Notes: a model not told the origin generated them from the letters alone. DNA of 64,000 bases from Entonaema liquescens (GCA_902805475.1 CADCSX010000023.1:1302001-1366000); one strand, 5' to 3'; positions 34,699 through 46,283 are shown, counted from the first letter of the stretch. Translations and numbers: made by a program.

Positions 34699-36235
34699 CT
34701 ACTGCGGCGCATACACAAATGCTAACTGATCTATCTCATCACCGCCCTGACCTAGGAAGCCAACAATACCCCACCCGTCCGGCGCTGTGAAAGTCGAGCA
34801 ATCCGAAGTGGACGTTCCAGCCTCCAGAGTCCGGCCGGTACTCGTTGTCGCTTTGATATAGAAGTTGCGCGTCTGGTTACTCTTCTGGCCCTGGCATAGC
34901 CGAGCGCTAGTCCAGTGCTCATTAGCATTAAGCGTTAAGGTCGCAGCGTCGCCACCATCACCTCCATGCGTGAATGTCGTGCCGTCGGCCAGCTTCAGTC
35001 CGACGCTATCTAACCGCTCCGCACCCCGGAAGGTGAGCGCACTGGCCTTGGGTGACGTCTTCCCCGAGAGTGATGTGACATCGCTAAACCAGGTCCCGTG
35101 CGGGCCACCCCAGAATCCAGACTGCCGCAGGGCTGACCCAGCTGACCAGGTGAAATTCACAGTGATTGGGTTATGGTCTGACAGGATGCTGCCGTTGGAC
35201 TGCAAGAACTTGGTGCTCTCGTAGTTCCAGTAGGTGGCGCTCAGGTCGACCAGCGCGCTGCCGCGGTAGAAGACTTTGTCGACCGTCTCGCACTCGTTGG
35301 TGGTGCTTGGGTTCTCGCAAATGGTCTCGACATCCGGGATGTTGCCACCATGCACGAGCTCAACCCAAGTGTCCGTGAGCCCATTCTGCTCCGAGAAGAT
35401 GCGGATACCGTCACCTGCCCGCGTGTAGCGGCTGTTGGTATCGCCATATACGAGCACGGCGTTGCCGGAGCTGCGAGCATCAATAGCGTCAGCCACCTGC
35501 TTGAGATTGGCGGCACGTGCCTTGATGTCGCTGTCTTCGCTACCCGCGTCTGTGTGCAAGTTGTATACGTCGACGTAAACGCCATCGTCAACTGCGGCAC
35601 GCATAAAGGTAAACCCTTTAGGGGTCAGACAATCGCCCGAGCCAACGCTGCAGGTGTCCCATTTGACACGCTCATAGTCAACCCAGTCGAAGTTAGATAG
35701 GGTGTTGAGCCCAGAACCGAAAGGCACACCGCCCGAAGTAGCCGTACGGTATGGGTGCGTGTCCTTGTCGTAGATGTACGCGTGATAGTTGAAGTCCTGG
35801 GTATTGCGTTTAGCTAAGATCCTTCTTGTCCAGCATGCGCCTCATACGTCGCAGCCCCTTCTTCGCCCTCAGGCCTCTTGTTTCAACAGAAGGTGACAGC
35901 AGCGCAGGGGCATGGAACAGAGAGTTTCAAAACCAGACCATATTGCCGAACTCTTACGAATCATCGATGCGTGAAGAGCCAAGGGGAAGACGAAATGTCA
36001 CACGTACCTCTTGTACGTGAATTATGTCATAATCGTACTGCGCAAGCTTCGTGCCTATCAGTTCTGAGTTGGTGGTCTTGTCTCCCGGGACCTCGTTATT
36101 GTTGAGGAAATCTGGTAGGCCTGCAACGTTCATGCTTAAGACGCTAAACTCGCCGCTACTGGCTGCCAGTGCATTGCCGATCAACAGGGCCAGGGCACCG
36201 GCCGAGAGGGGAAGGTTTGCGGTTCGACTCTTCAT
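34699..36235 (-). CDS. Secreted endonuclease/exonuclease/phosphatase-fold enzyme with jacalin-like C-terminal domain, 441 aa
   Basis: Exons on the minus strand are 36235-36008 and 35796-34699; the intron 35797-36007 (211 nt) has a GTACGT donor, a CTAAAC branch site and a CAG acceptor, and is phase 0. The N-terminus is a signal peptide (MKSRTANLPLSAGALALLIGNALA). The EEP-superfamily catalytic set follows: LSMNVAGLP, IIHVQE (metal Glu), YNLHTDAG, YGDTNSRY and SDHNPITVNF (catalytic Asp-His). From about residue 285 a beta-rich domain starting SGFWGGPHGTWFSDV and containing GLKLADGTTFTHGGDGG resembles jacalin-type lectin repeats. Family knowledge: secreted fungal EEP proteins are sphingomyelinase-like or inositol-phosphatase-like phosphodiesterases. 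The lectin-like tail suggests targeting to glycans (inference). I used the Met at 36235 because the upstream in-frame Met (36277) would bury the signal peptide. Cysteines suit disulfides. Confidence 0.85.
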
Positions 36236-39200
36236 CTTCACGTCGGCAAGAGTCGATGCCAACCTGAGTTTCGCCACCAGTGGTGATTGTCCAACTCTTT
36301 TTATGTCGGCCTCCTATCAAGGCTATCACTGGTGGACAAACACGCATAATACATTGTCTATTAAGATAAAATGAAGATTGCCCAAGCTAAAGAAGAGTCG
36401 TATCCTTCATCTCGTAATGTCCCCATCCTCTCGGCCTTCGGTTACCCTAATGGGGTGCTCTCCCGGCGCCGCTCCGCACAAATTCAAGGCCGATGCAACG
36501 CTTCCCGCTATATAGCTGCTATTAACGGCCGTTGCCGTTGTCAAATTCGACAATGCGTTCAGCTCATGTTCTCAGCCGTTATGATGATTGGCCTTACAAG
36601 CTACGTTGGATTACGTACCCTATCTTCTAGACTTTTACATCTTATTTCTAGAGAGCTTTTAGAATCTATTCTCAATATCAGTCAACTGCCAATTGCCAAT
36701 TGCCAGCGCACGTGAAGCGTGAAAACAAGTAGCGAAACTGTAAGCAGTTCGGCAGATTGATTTCGGTCGGTGAATACGAGCTAGGCGTCTTATTATATTT
36801 TATGCGTTGAACATGAAAGACCTAGGCTGTTCTATCACACATTTAATCCACTTATTGTGCATCTAACATCCAGCGATAACGATGTAAGTGTCTAAGGTAA
36901 CTAGTCCGCGCTTCTCATACCAAAATTTGTAAGCCCGTTGTTATATGACTATTCGTAACAAACCTCGTCAATGTCCATCCGGGTAGAGTTTCACCCAGCG
37001 TATACATATCATTAAGCGCGTCTCACATTAGGCAAGTTCTATCAAGTGCTTAGAGAGCTAGCAACGGGATAGAGTCAGCCGAGAGGGGGTTTACCATTGT
37101 CCATATGCGAGGGATACTCCATGTTAGAACTACCTATGCACTGCCGCACGTCCCTCAGGCGTGAGGTTATCTTGAATAGTAGGGCTATGGTAAGATCCGT
37201 CGCGCTATGATGAGCAGCGTGGACATGTGGACATGTGGATTTCTGGTGATCTGTCGCAAGGTTTACTTTTTAACATCAGACCATCCTAGTTTCAGGCTTC
37301 AAACACTGAAGTCTCTTGGCCACGTGCTATGACCGGGAGCAAACAGAGACAAGAGGGGAACTTGAAGCTTTTGGCATGATGGATGACGTACGAAAGATCT
37401 ACAAAAGATAGAACCGGGACCTTGAAGCGGATGGCTGCGTATACACATTTTACTTCTCTCAATCAATCGGACTTTTTCTGTAATTCGTTTGTAGTCGTTG
37501 GGACCCAGTCTAGCGGTGCCGAGACAACTCCCTTAGAACGGACTTCGGATGGTTTCTACGTTGGAACCGGGTTTATTAAAGCCCTCTTCAATGGCTACTT
37601 GCATAGAATAGAAGACTACCTTTTCCGTTGTAACCATCGCGATAATATTGAATCTGGATCAGTAGATATTTCGGGTAGAATATTCGCCACAGCATAGACG
37701 TGACGATCGTGACAATGCACATAGCATCAATTCTCTGACCAACCGTGCTGTAACTTGACTGTTTACTTCTGCAGCATCACATACCTTAAGAGGCTTAGAG
37801 ATTTCCCTGCGGGGGGCTCGAGAGCACCCGTGTTCCCCGCATACCCGACCCTTGCCCCCTACTTGAAGGGCAACAGGAATGTAGAGAGAAGAACCATCTG
37901 TTGATTTAGTGTATCTTCGTTAACCCCCACCCTGCACGTTCGCATAAGGGAGCCACAGTATAACAAGATGACGATGCTAAAATCGGATGCTATTCCCATG
38001 GAACAGATTATGCGAGTAGAACATGCTATCTGCGAAATATAACGTCTTTTCCTGCGTTATAGGTAATAGAAGTAGATCGTATCGTTGAGACGACTAGGTA
38101 CCTGTTCCTGTGACCAACCCTACTGCAAATATTGCGGTATCGGTGTGATGTGATAAAAGCTCGGGCTATCGTGGATTCTCCATGTAAGTGCCTTACGCCA
38201 CTATGTAGGCGGCTAGTAATCGATCACACAACACTAATACCCGTATTCCAAGCTTTTTCTTTTGCTGAGAAGTCATGTTATCACGCCGCTATACCTCTGG
38301 CTAGACTTCTGCCGCTTACATTCTCTCGGCATCGATAGATAGAAGCCCCATCGCAAAGACAGGCCAATTTCAAACCCTTCCCTATTGTCTCACCCACCCA
38401 ACTATGTAGTATATAGTACGATAGTGTATATGCAAGAGTGGCAGTGTCCCTGCATTAAGCATCGCGCACCCGCCTCATTGCTTCTCGGGATCCAGGGCCA
38501 CCAGTCACAAGAAAGTCCTGGACTCCGAATCCCTGCGAGGGTGTGTGGTAAGCTAGATGCGGGGAGACCTTCCGACGTGACGCTATATGTGGCAACTAAC
38601 TGTTAGACTTACTTAAAACTCTCCCGACTGGTGCTTCTAATCCGAATTCTGCCGCTCTAAGGATGTCTTAGAAGAGGTAGTTAAAGCAGGATGAAAATTC
38701 TACACATGAATTCATACATGACACCAATAAAAATTATAACGGCAACGCTGCAGAACAACTAGTAAATCAGTAAGCCATCTTCTATCATCACTTTAATTGT
38801 GTGGTAGGATTGTCAACACGTTGAATAGAGCCCGCTTATTCGTTTTACGATCCCATTTTCGGGGAAGAGGGGGCTTTCAGAACATGTACACAATTGGAGA
38901 TATACATATGCACGAGATCCCCTATACCTTGCACGCACTGTATACTCTCTCATCTGTTAGATGATCCATCGATACCTAGAACCATGTAATTCTCGGACCT
39001 TTAACCTCATCACTGTAATCCTGAACTCCCAGTCCAATGGATATTGGGCATGGGGTGTCCTGAATCGATTAGAAGGGCGTGCGCTTAGACTACTAGAGAA
39101 TCTACAGACAGTTAGGTCATTAACAAATGATGTATCAATTCACTTAGACCAAATGATAATAATGATACCAACCTGTTTCTGGTCAATGCCTTGACGCATT

Positions 39201-40041
39201 CGCCATTAGAGCTGGTCCTGGTACGAGACGACATATTCAGGCCGTGCCCCCAAACTATCCACCCTAACGATATAACGAACTATCCTAGAGAAGTATCTAA
39301 TAGTGAAGCGAGGGGAGAAACTAAAAACTACCTAACTTAACTATGTATGAAGCAGTCTAGATGTCTGGGAGTTTGAATAGGCATTGGGAGTTGTGGGTTT
39401 CAAATAAAAAGGTTACTGTAGAGACTGACAACCTGTTCAGTTAGAGCTGGAATCATCAAGGGCGCTGTCGTAATTTAGTATTTGCCGAGGCATTCGAGTT
39501 GAAAGTCTTTATCTTGCATAACATGCCATACTCTATTCAACCATTATCCCGTTTGAATATGCGTGGAGATATTCAAACTTGCATTAGGAGACGATCCAAA
39601 TTCTATACTTGGTCATATTAGGATAGGGGGCTAGGTTACTGGGTTTGGTAAATATATCTATATCAAGTTGACCCTAGTATATTAATAAGTAACGATATGT
39701 AGAAACTGAAAGATGGTAGAACCTTTCTGAAAAGACTAGGTATCAGTTATCGTAGAAACTATCTTCCCTGACTATGAGTGTCATCCGTTGGAAACACAGT
39801 AAATGAAAGTTTACTTATCTCGAGCATCTACTTCTCAATACACGAGATGATTTAAACAATAGGTAGTAACTTAAAAAGATTCAAAGACTTAGTGTGGTTG
39901 CTGGTATATGCTATACATGATAATGGAGTAAGTGATTAATAAATTATTGAAAAGCCATTGTGATATTCCGCTGGGACCTACCTTACTCCCCATGAGTTTA
40001 TTTGCCGTTGTATGACTTATATACCGAACGCTGGCTCAACT
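36236..40041. other. 3.8-kb gene-poor stretch, including the upstream region of the phosphodiesterase-like gene
   Basis: A TATA-like box for the minus-strand gene lies at 36297-36305. The rest has no supported gene. ORFs such as 37383-37697 or 38961-39194 show no motif and no splice partners. Confidence 0.5.
36297..36305 (-). promoter_or_regulatory. TATA-like element
   Basis: Minus strand reads CATAAAAAG, ending about 60 bases upstream of the Met at 36235, a normal fungal TATA distance. Its position supports that start over the Met at 36277, which would leave only about 20 bases. Confidence 0.35.
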
Positions 40042-41145
40042 TTATAAACCATGTTGTGTAGCCAGGTCTTCATCTACAACAAACAGCATCTTACCCTTCA
40101 CATCCGTGCCTGATATAAGATACTCGTGCGCTTTCACAGCGTCACTAAGTCGAAGTAGCTTTGCGATTGTTGGTGATAGATCTCCACTCCGGACCTTTTC
40201 CAGCATCTTCTGCAAGTCCTCAAGCCAGACCTCCCGTTGTGGGATTTTGTAGTTTCCGATAGCACTCCATAACGTCACTCTTGAGTGTAATCGCTGCTGG
40301 ACTAGAGTCCTAAGGTCGCGCTCAGGTTGTCGCATTCCAGATCCGTCAGTAGAGATCTCCGACATGGCGCCAATTACTACGACTTGCCCGATATCCTTCT
40401 TTGTTGCCTGGAAACTCTTCTGTATGCTTTCCTCACTCCCTACTGCATCATACGCGACGTCTACCCCTTCGCCTCCAGTTAGAGCTCGTACTTGCTCTAC
40501 AACATCTGGCGCACGGCGGTCGACTGGAATAACCCCTAGGGATTTGATATATTCAAATTTCGACGGCGAACAGGTTCCGATCATCTTTAGATCTAGTTTG
40601 AATGCATTCACCAACTCTGCTATCGCCGTCCCAACACCTCCACTAGCGGAGCCGATCAAGATGCTTGACCCGGGGCCGAGGTTGGTCACAGCCCGCTTTA
40701 GCATCCCGAAGGCCGTAGAATAGTTGAGCGGGATCGCACAAACTTTGATGGGATCGTCCGTTTTCTCAATGCGAATGAGTTCAGCTGCGGGTAAGATGAT
40801 ATGAGTTGCGTGGGCACCAATACCATCCATAGCCGTGACGCGATCTCCTACGGATAGGGAGTTCTCCTTCGCTACCGAGGAGCCTAGAGTTACAACCTCT
40901 CCAACAAAATCATACCCTAGTGTAAATCCTGGCTTCGAGCAGCGGGGGTCAGGATAACCTCCTACCCGTTGAATATTATCTGTTCCAGCAATACCAGCTG
41001 TTATAATCCGTATGATGACATGGTCGGCTGGTAAGTCCTCAGCAAAAGGATCCCAGGTATCCCATTTCAAGACCTCCGGACCGCCAAACTTAGAGACAAT
41101 CCATCGACCAGATTGATCAGGCGTGGCACTAGTGTTTCGAGGCAT
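40042..41145 (-). CDS. MDR-superfamily NAD(P)H-dependent reductase (quinone oxidoreductase/enoyl reductase type), 367 aa
   Basis: Single-exon gene of standard medium-chain reductase length. The GroES-like N-terminal domain includes AGIAGTDNIQRVGGYPDP, FTLGYDFVGEVVTLGSSV and VGDRVTAM. The Rossmann domain has GSSILIGSASGGVGTAIAEL (nucleotide-binding turn), GVDVAYDAVGS and a C-terminal KGKMLFVVDE. The catalytic-zinc ligands of alcohol dehydrogenases are missing (no GHE motif; the usual Cys is replaced by the AGTDN segment), so it belongs to the zinc-independent quinone oxidoreductase/enoyl-reductase branch. Members reduce quinones, enones or polyketide intermediates; with no biosynthetic genes next to it no pathway can be assigned. 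It is intact and lies alone between two long spacers. Confidence 0.88.
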   Translation of the reverse strand: MPRNTSATPDQSGRWIVSKFGGPEVLKWDTWDPFAEDLPADHVIIRIITAGIAGTDNIQRVGGYPDPRCSKPGFTLGYDFVGEVVTLGSSVAKENSLSVGDRVTAMDGIGAHATHIILPAAELIRIEKTDDPIKVCAIPLNYSTAFGMLKRAVTNLGPGSSILIGSASGGVGTAIAELVNAFKLDLKMIGTCSPSKFEYIKSLGVIPVDRRAPDVVEQVRALTGGEGVDVAYDAVGSEESIQKSFQATKKDIGQVVVIGAMSEISTDGSGMRQPERDLRTLVQQRLHSRVTLWSAIGNYKIPQREVWLEDLQKMLEKVRSGDLSPTIAKLLRLSDAVKAHEYLISGTDVKGKMLFVVDEDLATQHGL

Positions 41146-42887
41146 ATCGGTGAAGAGAACAATGTGTTACGGTTGTTAACGTAGATAGCTTCCAATCTCG
41201 AATATTTTACGAGCATATATATGAAAGAGTTAAGGTAATTATGTAATGGTGGTTATTTGTAATTGTCGGATGCCTATTACCCCGATTTATAATCATCATC
41301 ATTCTTACTGATTAGCTTCTGTCTATTTAGTTAAAAGTTTGCGAGCTTTAAGTGAAGATGATAGTTTCGCGCTTCGCGTCTTACGAATATTTTGGCCGAA
41401 TAATGCGAGGATTGCCGAGAATCTTAATAATAAGTAGCTGTTACCTCCAGGTAGATATCTTCCAACATTTTGAAGTTAGCTCAACTCATACTCACCATCC
41501 CTTCTAATTACTAATTAGCCACTCTGTGCCCTGTAAAGGTTACACTGAGAAAGAACCCTTATGGCTTTGAAAGTAATAGTCTATAATTGTTGCCTAACGT
41601 TACGTGCCTACGTATATTTTCTGTTCGCCGATAGAGAAAGTCGGAATTACTTGAATTGCTCAGCGTCTCTATATGTGCTCTCTTCTGTTATAGTTTCTAA
41701 AAAGAATAACTACCTATGTTCTAATATCTTCGAAGCCTGACATTAATATCTACCTAGGACCCTAGATAATTAGATAAGTGCTGAGTTTAACTGGTACCAC
41801 ATTCACTTTTGCTCTTAAGTCTCTGACACTAAGTATCAGTATAATCATGAATTAGAACTCTCCGTTATTTCTTAATAATTAAAGGGGTCGGTTTATTAAC
41901 TTAACAGTAGGCTAGACTCTCTCTTTGTTTGACGAAAAAGCATCTTCCAAAACTATTACCTATCATAGACTTAGCTGTACCGCAGTGAGTTCATTGTATC
42001 ACCCACCCATCGGGCTAGAGTGTATATGAGGTGGTCTTTCCCCTATGCGTGCTATAGCTCCAACTTTCAACTTTAATCAACACCTTGCTACACAGACTTG
42101 AGTCTACAATACTTCTATAGGACTAATTGTACCTTCAGTGCCTAAATGATAATTATGCTACTAAATCCTTTCATATAGCCATCATTGAGATAAAAGTTGA
42201 AAGTCCAACCAACTAAAGTCTTTCTCTCTGAGTTTTGGGCCCTGGGCATATCGAACACATGAGCATCCCTTGTCTTCGCTAGTAATGTTGATAGTATAAT
42301 CCAATTATAACTTCTTGGTGATGTCATAAACAAGCTATGGCATTCGCCGAGGCGTATTCGTTTTCAATTGCTATACCCATACGTCTGGTCTAACTCTCAT
42401 ACGGGAAACTATATATGGCGATAGCCTACCTTAGGTACGTAGGTATAACGTTGGTAAACAGCTGCTACGCATTCGTTCTACGTACTCCTTCTCTTTGGGG
42501 TGAATTGGATAAGCATCTTGGCACGCCGAGACAAATCGACGACTATATATACCACAGTTCCCACAATACAGACAAGTCGTCTACGACCATGTGAGGCTCA
42601 TCTGGCTTGTTGCAGTCTTTCTAGTGGTGCGCATAGGGAACCTTGGAGCCTAAAAGTCGGTTCGTGGGCCGTGCCATGTGGAGAAAGAGGAGAAAGAAAA
42701 TCAAGAAGTCGTCCCCAGCCTCCCACGGGGTTTCCTGGCGTCGCCCCGTCTTGCTAGACGATGAAATGCGACCCTAATATTCCACTATTAAACCCATAGG
42801 GGATAATTCCATGAATCGGCGTAGGTCTGGGCTGTGACTTTACCGTGTTCGTCGTCGACAGGGCCTCTTGATTGGCTCGACTAAAAT
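41146..42887. other. Spacer between divergent reductase and arabinanase genes
   Basis: AT-leaning near the reductase, GC-richer from about 42500. No gene is supported; ORFs 42500-42757 and 42754-42975 overlap on opposite strands without motifs. It probably holds both promoters. Confidence 0.5.
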
Positions 42888-42935
42888 CTGGGGTACCATG
42901 GGGAGATCTTGTTTTTGCGGAGCGGTTCGGCGGAG
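42888..42935 (+). promoter_or_regulatory. Cluster of CreA-type (SYGGRG) sites upstream of the arabinanase gene
   Basis: Three matches to the carbon-catabolite repressor consensus: CTGGGG at 42888-42893 and GCGGAG at 42917-42922 and 42930-42935, the last two 13 bases apart. They lie 136-183 bases before the start codon of a cell-wall-degrading enzyme gene, where CreA control is common. The motif is short and could occur by chance. Confidence 0.35.
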
Positions 42936-42976
42936 AGCATAGCGAATGGTTTAACCGGATGGCCCGAAAATGCAAG

Positions 42977-42986
42977 TATATAAATA
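42977..42986 (+). promoter_or_regulatory. TATA box of the arabinanase gene
   Basis: TATATAAATA, 85 bases upstream of the ATG at 43071. The best TATA match seen before any gene in the window. Confidence 0.55.
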
Positions 42987-43070
42987 GAAGACTGTAAAGG
43001 TGAAAATGGTGCGTAGATCCTCGACTTATGAGTTCTGTCGGGGACCTGGGTTAATTACATCGTACCCAAA

Positions 43071-44210
43071 ATGTTGCTCCACGGTCGTTTATTGGCTGGC
43101 CTGGCCATTTTCTCGCTTCCCGTTAGCATCTTCGCGGCACCGCAATCTTCCGCAATCAAGGAGCTATCGCGAGTTGTGATTTACACTCCGCCTTCTACTT
43201 ACACAGACCCGAGAGTCCTGTATGCACGCACGGCGCAGCTGCCGAACAACGATATCTTAGCTACTTGGGAGAATTACAGTCCGGAGCCCCCTCCGGTGTA
43301 CTTTCCCATCTACAAGTCTAGCGACAAAGGTGCTACATGGACGAAGATCTCTCAAGTTGAGGACCAAGGATATGGCTATGGTTTGCGGTACCAGCCGTTC
43401 CTCTACGTGTTACCGGAGGATTTCGCGGGGTATAAAAAGGGAGATGTGCTATTAGCCGGTTCATCGATCCCGACGGACCTATCGAAAACTCAACTTGACA
43501 TTTACGTGTCTACAGACAGCGGCAAGACTTGGAAATTCCTGAGCCATGTCGCAGCTGGAGGCGAGGCCAGACCAAACAATGGTTTGACCCCAGTGTGGGA
43601 GCCATTCTTGCTACTCCACAAGGGCAAGCTTATTTACTACTACTCAGATCAGCGAGACTCGAAACACGGCCAGAAGATGGTTCACCAGACTACGACAGAC
43701 TTGCGCAGCTGGGGCCCTATAGTGGACGATGTTGCTTATCCTACATACAGCCAGCGCCCGGGAATGCCAACGGCAGCTCTGCTCCCGAACGGCCAATACA
43801 TCTTTACGTACGAGTACGGTGGAGGGCCGAACCCCGCAAACTCAGGTTCTTTCCCGGTCTACTATCGCCTCTCTAGCGACCCGGAGAAATTCAACAGCGC
43901 GGCCCACCATGTTCTAAGAACCACTGATGGCACCGTCCCAACAGGCTCACCCTACGTCGTGTGGTCCTCTGCGGGCGGTGCGAATGGAACGATTATCGTG
44001 TCTTCGGGATGCTGTTCTGAGATTTATATCAACAAGGCCCTCGGAGCTGAAAATGCTTGGAAGAAGGTATCAACGCCGGAGGGAGCTTCGTACACCAGGT
44101 CTCTGCACGTCTTCCAGGAGGATCCGAAGTCGCTCTTGATTGCAGGAGGAGGCCATTTACCCCCTAGCACGACTAACAAGGTCACTATAAGTGTAATGAA
44201 TGTCCCGTGA
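43071..44210 (+). CDS. GH93 exo-arabinanase-like secreted enzyme, 379 aa
   Basis: An intronless gene. Residues 1-22 are a signal peptide (MLLHGRLLAGLAIFSLPVSIFA). The mature protein is a sialidase-type beta-propeller of the usual GH93 length. Two Asp-box motifs are visible (YKSSDKGATWTKI and YVSTDSGKTWKFL), with family landmarks ATWENYSPEPPPVYFPIY, YGLRYQPFLYVLPE, NNGLTPVWEPFLL, QRPGMPTAALLPNGQYI and the Cys pair VSSGCCSEIYIN. Characterised members release arabinobiose from the ends of linear alpha-1,5-L-arabinan, a side chain of pectin. A clear TATA box and a cluster of CreA-type sites precede the gene, fitting sugar-controlled expression. It converges on the next gene with only 92 bases between stops. 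The reading frame is intact. Confidence 0.9.
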   Translation: MLLHGRLLAGLAIFSLPVSIFAAPQSSAIKELSRVVIYTPPSTYTDPRVLYARTAQLPNNDILATWENYSPEPPPVYFPIYKSSDKGATWTKISQVEDQGYGYGLRYQPFLYVLPEDFAGYKKGDVLLAGSSIPTDLSKTQLDIYVSTDSGKTWKFLSHVAAGGEARPNNGLTPVWEPFLLLHKGKLIYYYSDQRDSKHGQKMVHQTTTDLRSWGPIVDDVAYPTYSQRPGMPTAALLPNGQYIFTYEYGGGPNPANSGSFPVYYRLSSDPEKFNSAAHHVLRTTDGTVPTGSPYVVWSSAGGANGTIIVSSGCCSEIYINKALGAENAWKKVSTPEGASYTRSLHVFQEDPKSLLIAGGGHLPPSTTNKVTISVMNVP

Positions 44211-44302
44211 TTAATTAGCACTAGGAGAATTCATAATTAAATATCCAAACTTGACGTTCTCACGGAAATCTTGAGCATATTTAATATTTGTGCTTGGTAA
44301 AG

Positions 44303-45298
44303 TTATCTCCAATTCTCATGCGGCAACTCTGCTGGCCTGGGCGTACCCATAATCTCGTGTCGATTGTGCCCCGTAATCATTTCGTGCGTATTACTCGCAG
44401 TCTGCATCTCCTGCTGGTACTGTTCCCACAACTCTGCTCGCGTTTTCGGGGCCCCTAGATTTGGCGACCGGAGGGTGCTCGTATTCCCCTGCGGCTCTTT
44501 CTCCTTGGGATGGTTTATCTTCCATAAGCAGACACCAATGCCGATCGAGAGTAGAAGTAGTCCTACCACCCCTACGCCCACGCCAATTCCTATCTTCGCG
44601 CCTAAGGAAAGTCCTGTGTCTGTCGAACTGTTTGCTCCTGTATCCCCGCTACCTTCCCCATCCCCACTCGGTATAGGGGGCAGAGAAAAAGAAGAAGCTT
44701 CGAGAGAAGTGGCTGAAGGAGTCGGCGCATCTGTGCGCGATGCCACGAAATCGCTCCTCTGCCATCTTACGTTGATCGCAGCGGCGTGTATGATAATCCC
44801 ACTTAGTACTGTTACCTTGCTTATCTGATTAGACAAGTCCGGAACTGTCACAGAGACAGATGAGATAGCTGATGATGAACAGGACAAGGTTGACCATGTC
44901 TCTGTCGGATCTGGCTGTTGTATGCACACATATCCGCTATTTAGAAAGAAGTGTTTCGTTAGAAAATACCACGCCTATTATAGAATCACGTGGCGAAAGA
45001 TTTACTCAACATACAGAGGACAACAAGTCGCTCTAGTCTCAGTAAGAGTCTCGATGACATCGAGGGTCCCGCACGCCGACCACCAACCAGACGGGCAGAT
45101 CCCCGGGGAGTAAAAGCCAGATACCGGATCGAAACCGGGTGGGTAGCACTCGGAAGTAGCGCTAGGCCCGAGACTATGGTATTTGTGCGTGCTCGTATTG
45201 CCGTCCTGCAGAGTCTGGGTGTAAACGATACCCGAAAGAATGGAGTTGCACCCGGTCGCTGGCGTAAATGTCGTCGTCAAAGGGCCGAGATCTGTCAT
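44303..45298 (-). CDS. Single-pass membrane protein with Cys-rich ectodomain (fungal wall-sensor-like), 305 aa
   Basis: Exons on the minus strand are 45298-45015 and 44936-44303; the intron 44937-45014 (78 nt, GTATGT donor, TAG acceptor) joins CCPL to GYVCIQQ in frame. The N-terminus MTDLGPLTTTFTPATGC begins directly with the ectodomain and lacks a classical signal peptide, as is usual for this group. The ectodomain has paired cysteines (SECYPPGF, GICPSGWWSAC, ATCCPLGYVC). A Ser/Thr-rich stalk follows, then a Gly/Leu/Ile membrane helix (SLGAKIGIGVGVGVVGLLLL and a little beyond), and a basic-then-polar cytoplasmic tail containing RAELWEQYQQEM. The layout recalls Mid2/WSC-type surface sensors, but homology is not claimed. 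Function unknown. It is the last intact gene before the AT block, 140 bases away. Confidence 0.8.
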
Positions 45299-45439
45299 CG
45301 CTCGCCAGATTAAGTGTTATTAGATTATCCTTGAACAGAGCAAGGTATGCGCGCAAGTTTTTGATTAATGGTTACCTTATATATGTGACTTTCAGAAATG
45401 GTATCCCCGGAAAAGAAAAATGATATTAATATTATTTAT

Positions 45440-45509
45440 ACAAGTTTGACGTAGCACCCTTAAAGGGGTACTACGCATTAATTAAAAAAACAGGTAAAAT
45501 TTAGGATTT
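45440..45509 (+). repeat. Left terminal inverted repeat of the AT block
   Basis: Core ACAAGTTTGACGTAG, then a C-rich and G-rich stretch (CACCCTTAAAGGGG), then CTACGCATTAATTAAAAAAA and an inner GGATTT. It aligns with the reverse complement of 55381-55451 with about nine transitions, one A/T mismatch and one single-base gap. Confidence 0.8.
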
Positions 45510-45660
45510 AATTAAGATTTATTTTATATATATAATTTTATTAGGAATTTTATATAATTTAAATATATTTTTTTTAATATATATATTTTTTTCATAATAA
45601 TATTTTATAATTTATATAATTATATAATTATATTATATTTTTATTATAATATATATTTAT

Positions 45661-45960
45661 ATATTAATTTATTATAATTTTTTATATTTTATTAATTTAT
45701 TATAATTATTTATATTTTAATATTTATTTATATATTAATCTTTTATATTTTAATGTATATTTATATATTAACTTATTATAATTTATTATAATTATTTATA
45801 TTTTAATATTTTTTTATATATTAATTTTTTATATTTTAATACGTATTTATATATTAATTTATTATAATTTTTTATATTTTATTAATTTATTATAATTATT
45901 TATATTTTAATATTTATTTATATATTAATTTTTTATATTTTAATACATATTTACGTATTA
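45661..45960. repeat. AT-rich direct repeat, offset about 190 bp
   Basis: The stretch starting at 45661 recurs almost unchanged from 45851, with a further partial, diverged unit between them. It lies in the left subterminal part of the AT block. Low complexity makes exact borders uncertain. Confidence 0.5.
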
Positions 45961-46199
45961 ATTTATTATAATTGTTTATATTTTAACGTTTATTTATTTA
46001 TTTATATATTTAATTTAATTTATTTTTATATTATATAATTTATTAAAAAATGTTTTTATATATTTAAATTTTTATTTTTTTATTATATATTTAAATATAT
46101 TTAATAAATATATAAAAAGTTAATAATTAGTAATTAATTTTTAAAAAAATTTTAATTATAATAATATAATTATAAAAAGTTTTAATTATAAATTAAAAA

Positions 46200-46283
46200 C
46201 TTTAAATAAATTTTAATTATAATATAAAAATTTTAAATAAATTTTAATTATAATATAAAAGTTTTAAATAAATTTTAATTACA
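46200..46283. repeat. About 31-bp tandem repeat, roughly 3 copies
   Basis: Unit of the form TTTTAAATAAATTTTAATTA plus ATATAAAA, repeated head to tail. Subterminal in the AT block. Confidence 0.55.

Noticed and set aside
35166..35600. Arg/Ala-rich ORFs on both strands within the phosphodiesterase-like gene
   Set aside because: Frame shadows of a GC-rich coding exon. The EEP motifs fix the real frame.
44364..44828. 154-codon plus-strand ORF with hydrophobic stretch
   Set aside because: Antisense of the membrane-protein gene; its apparent membrane segments are reverse images of the real ones.
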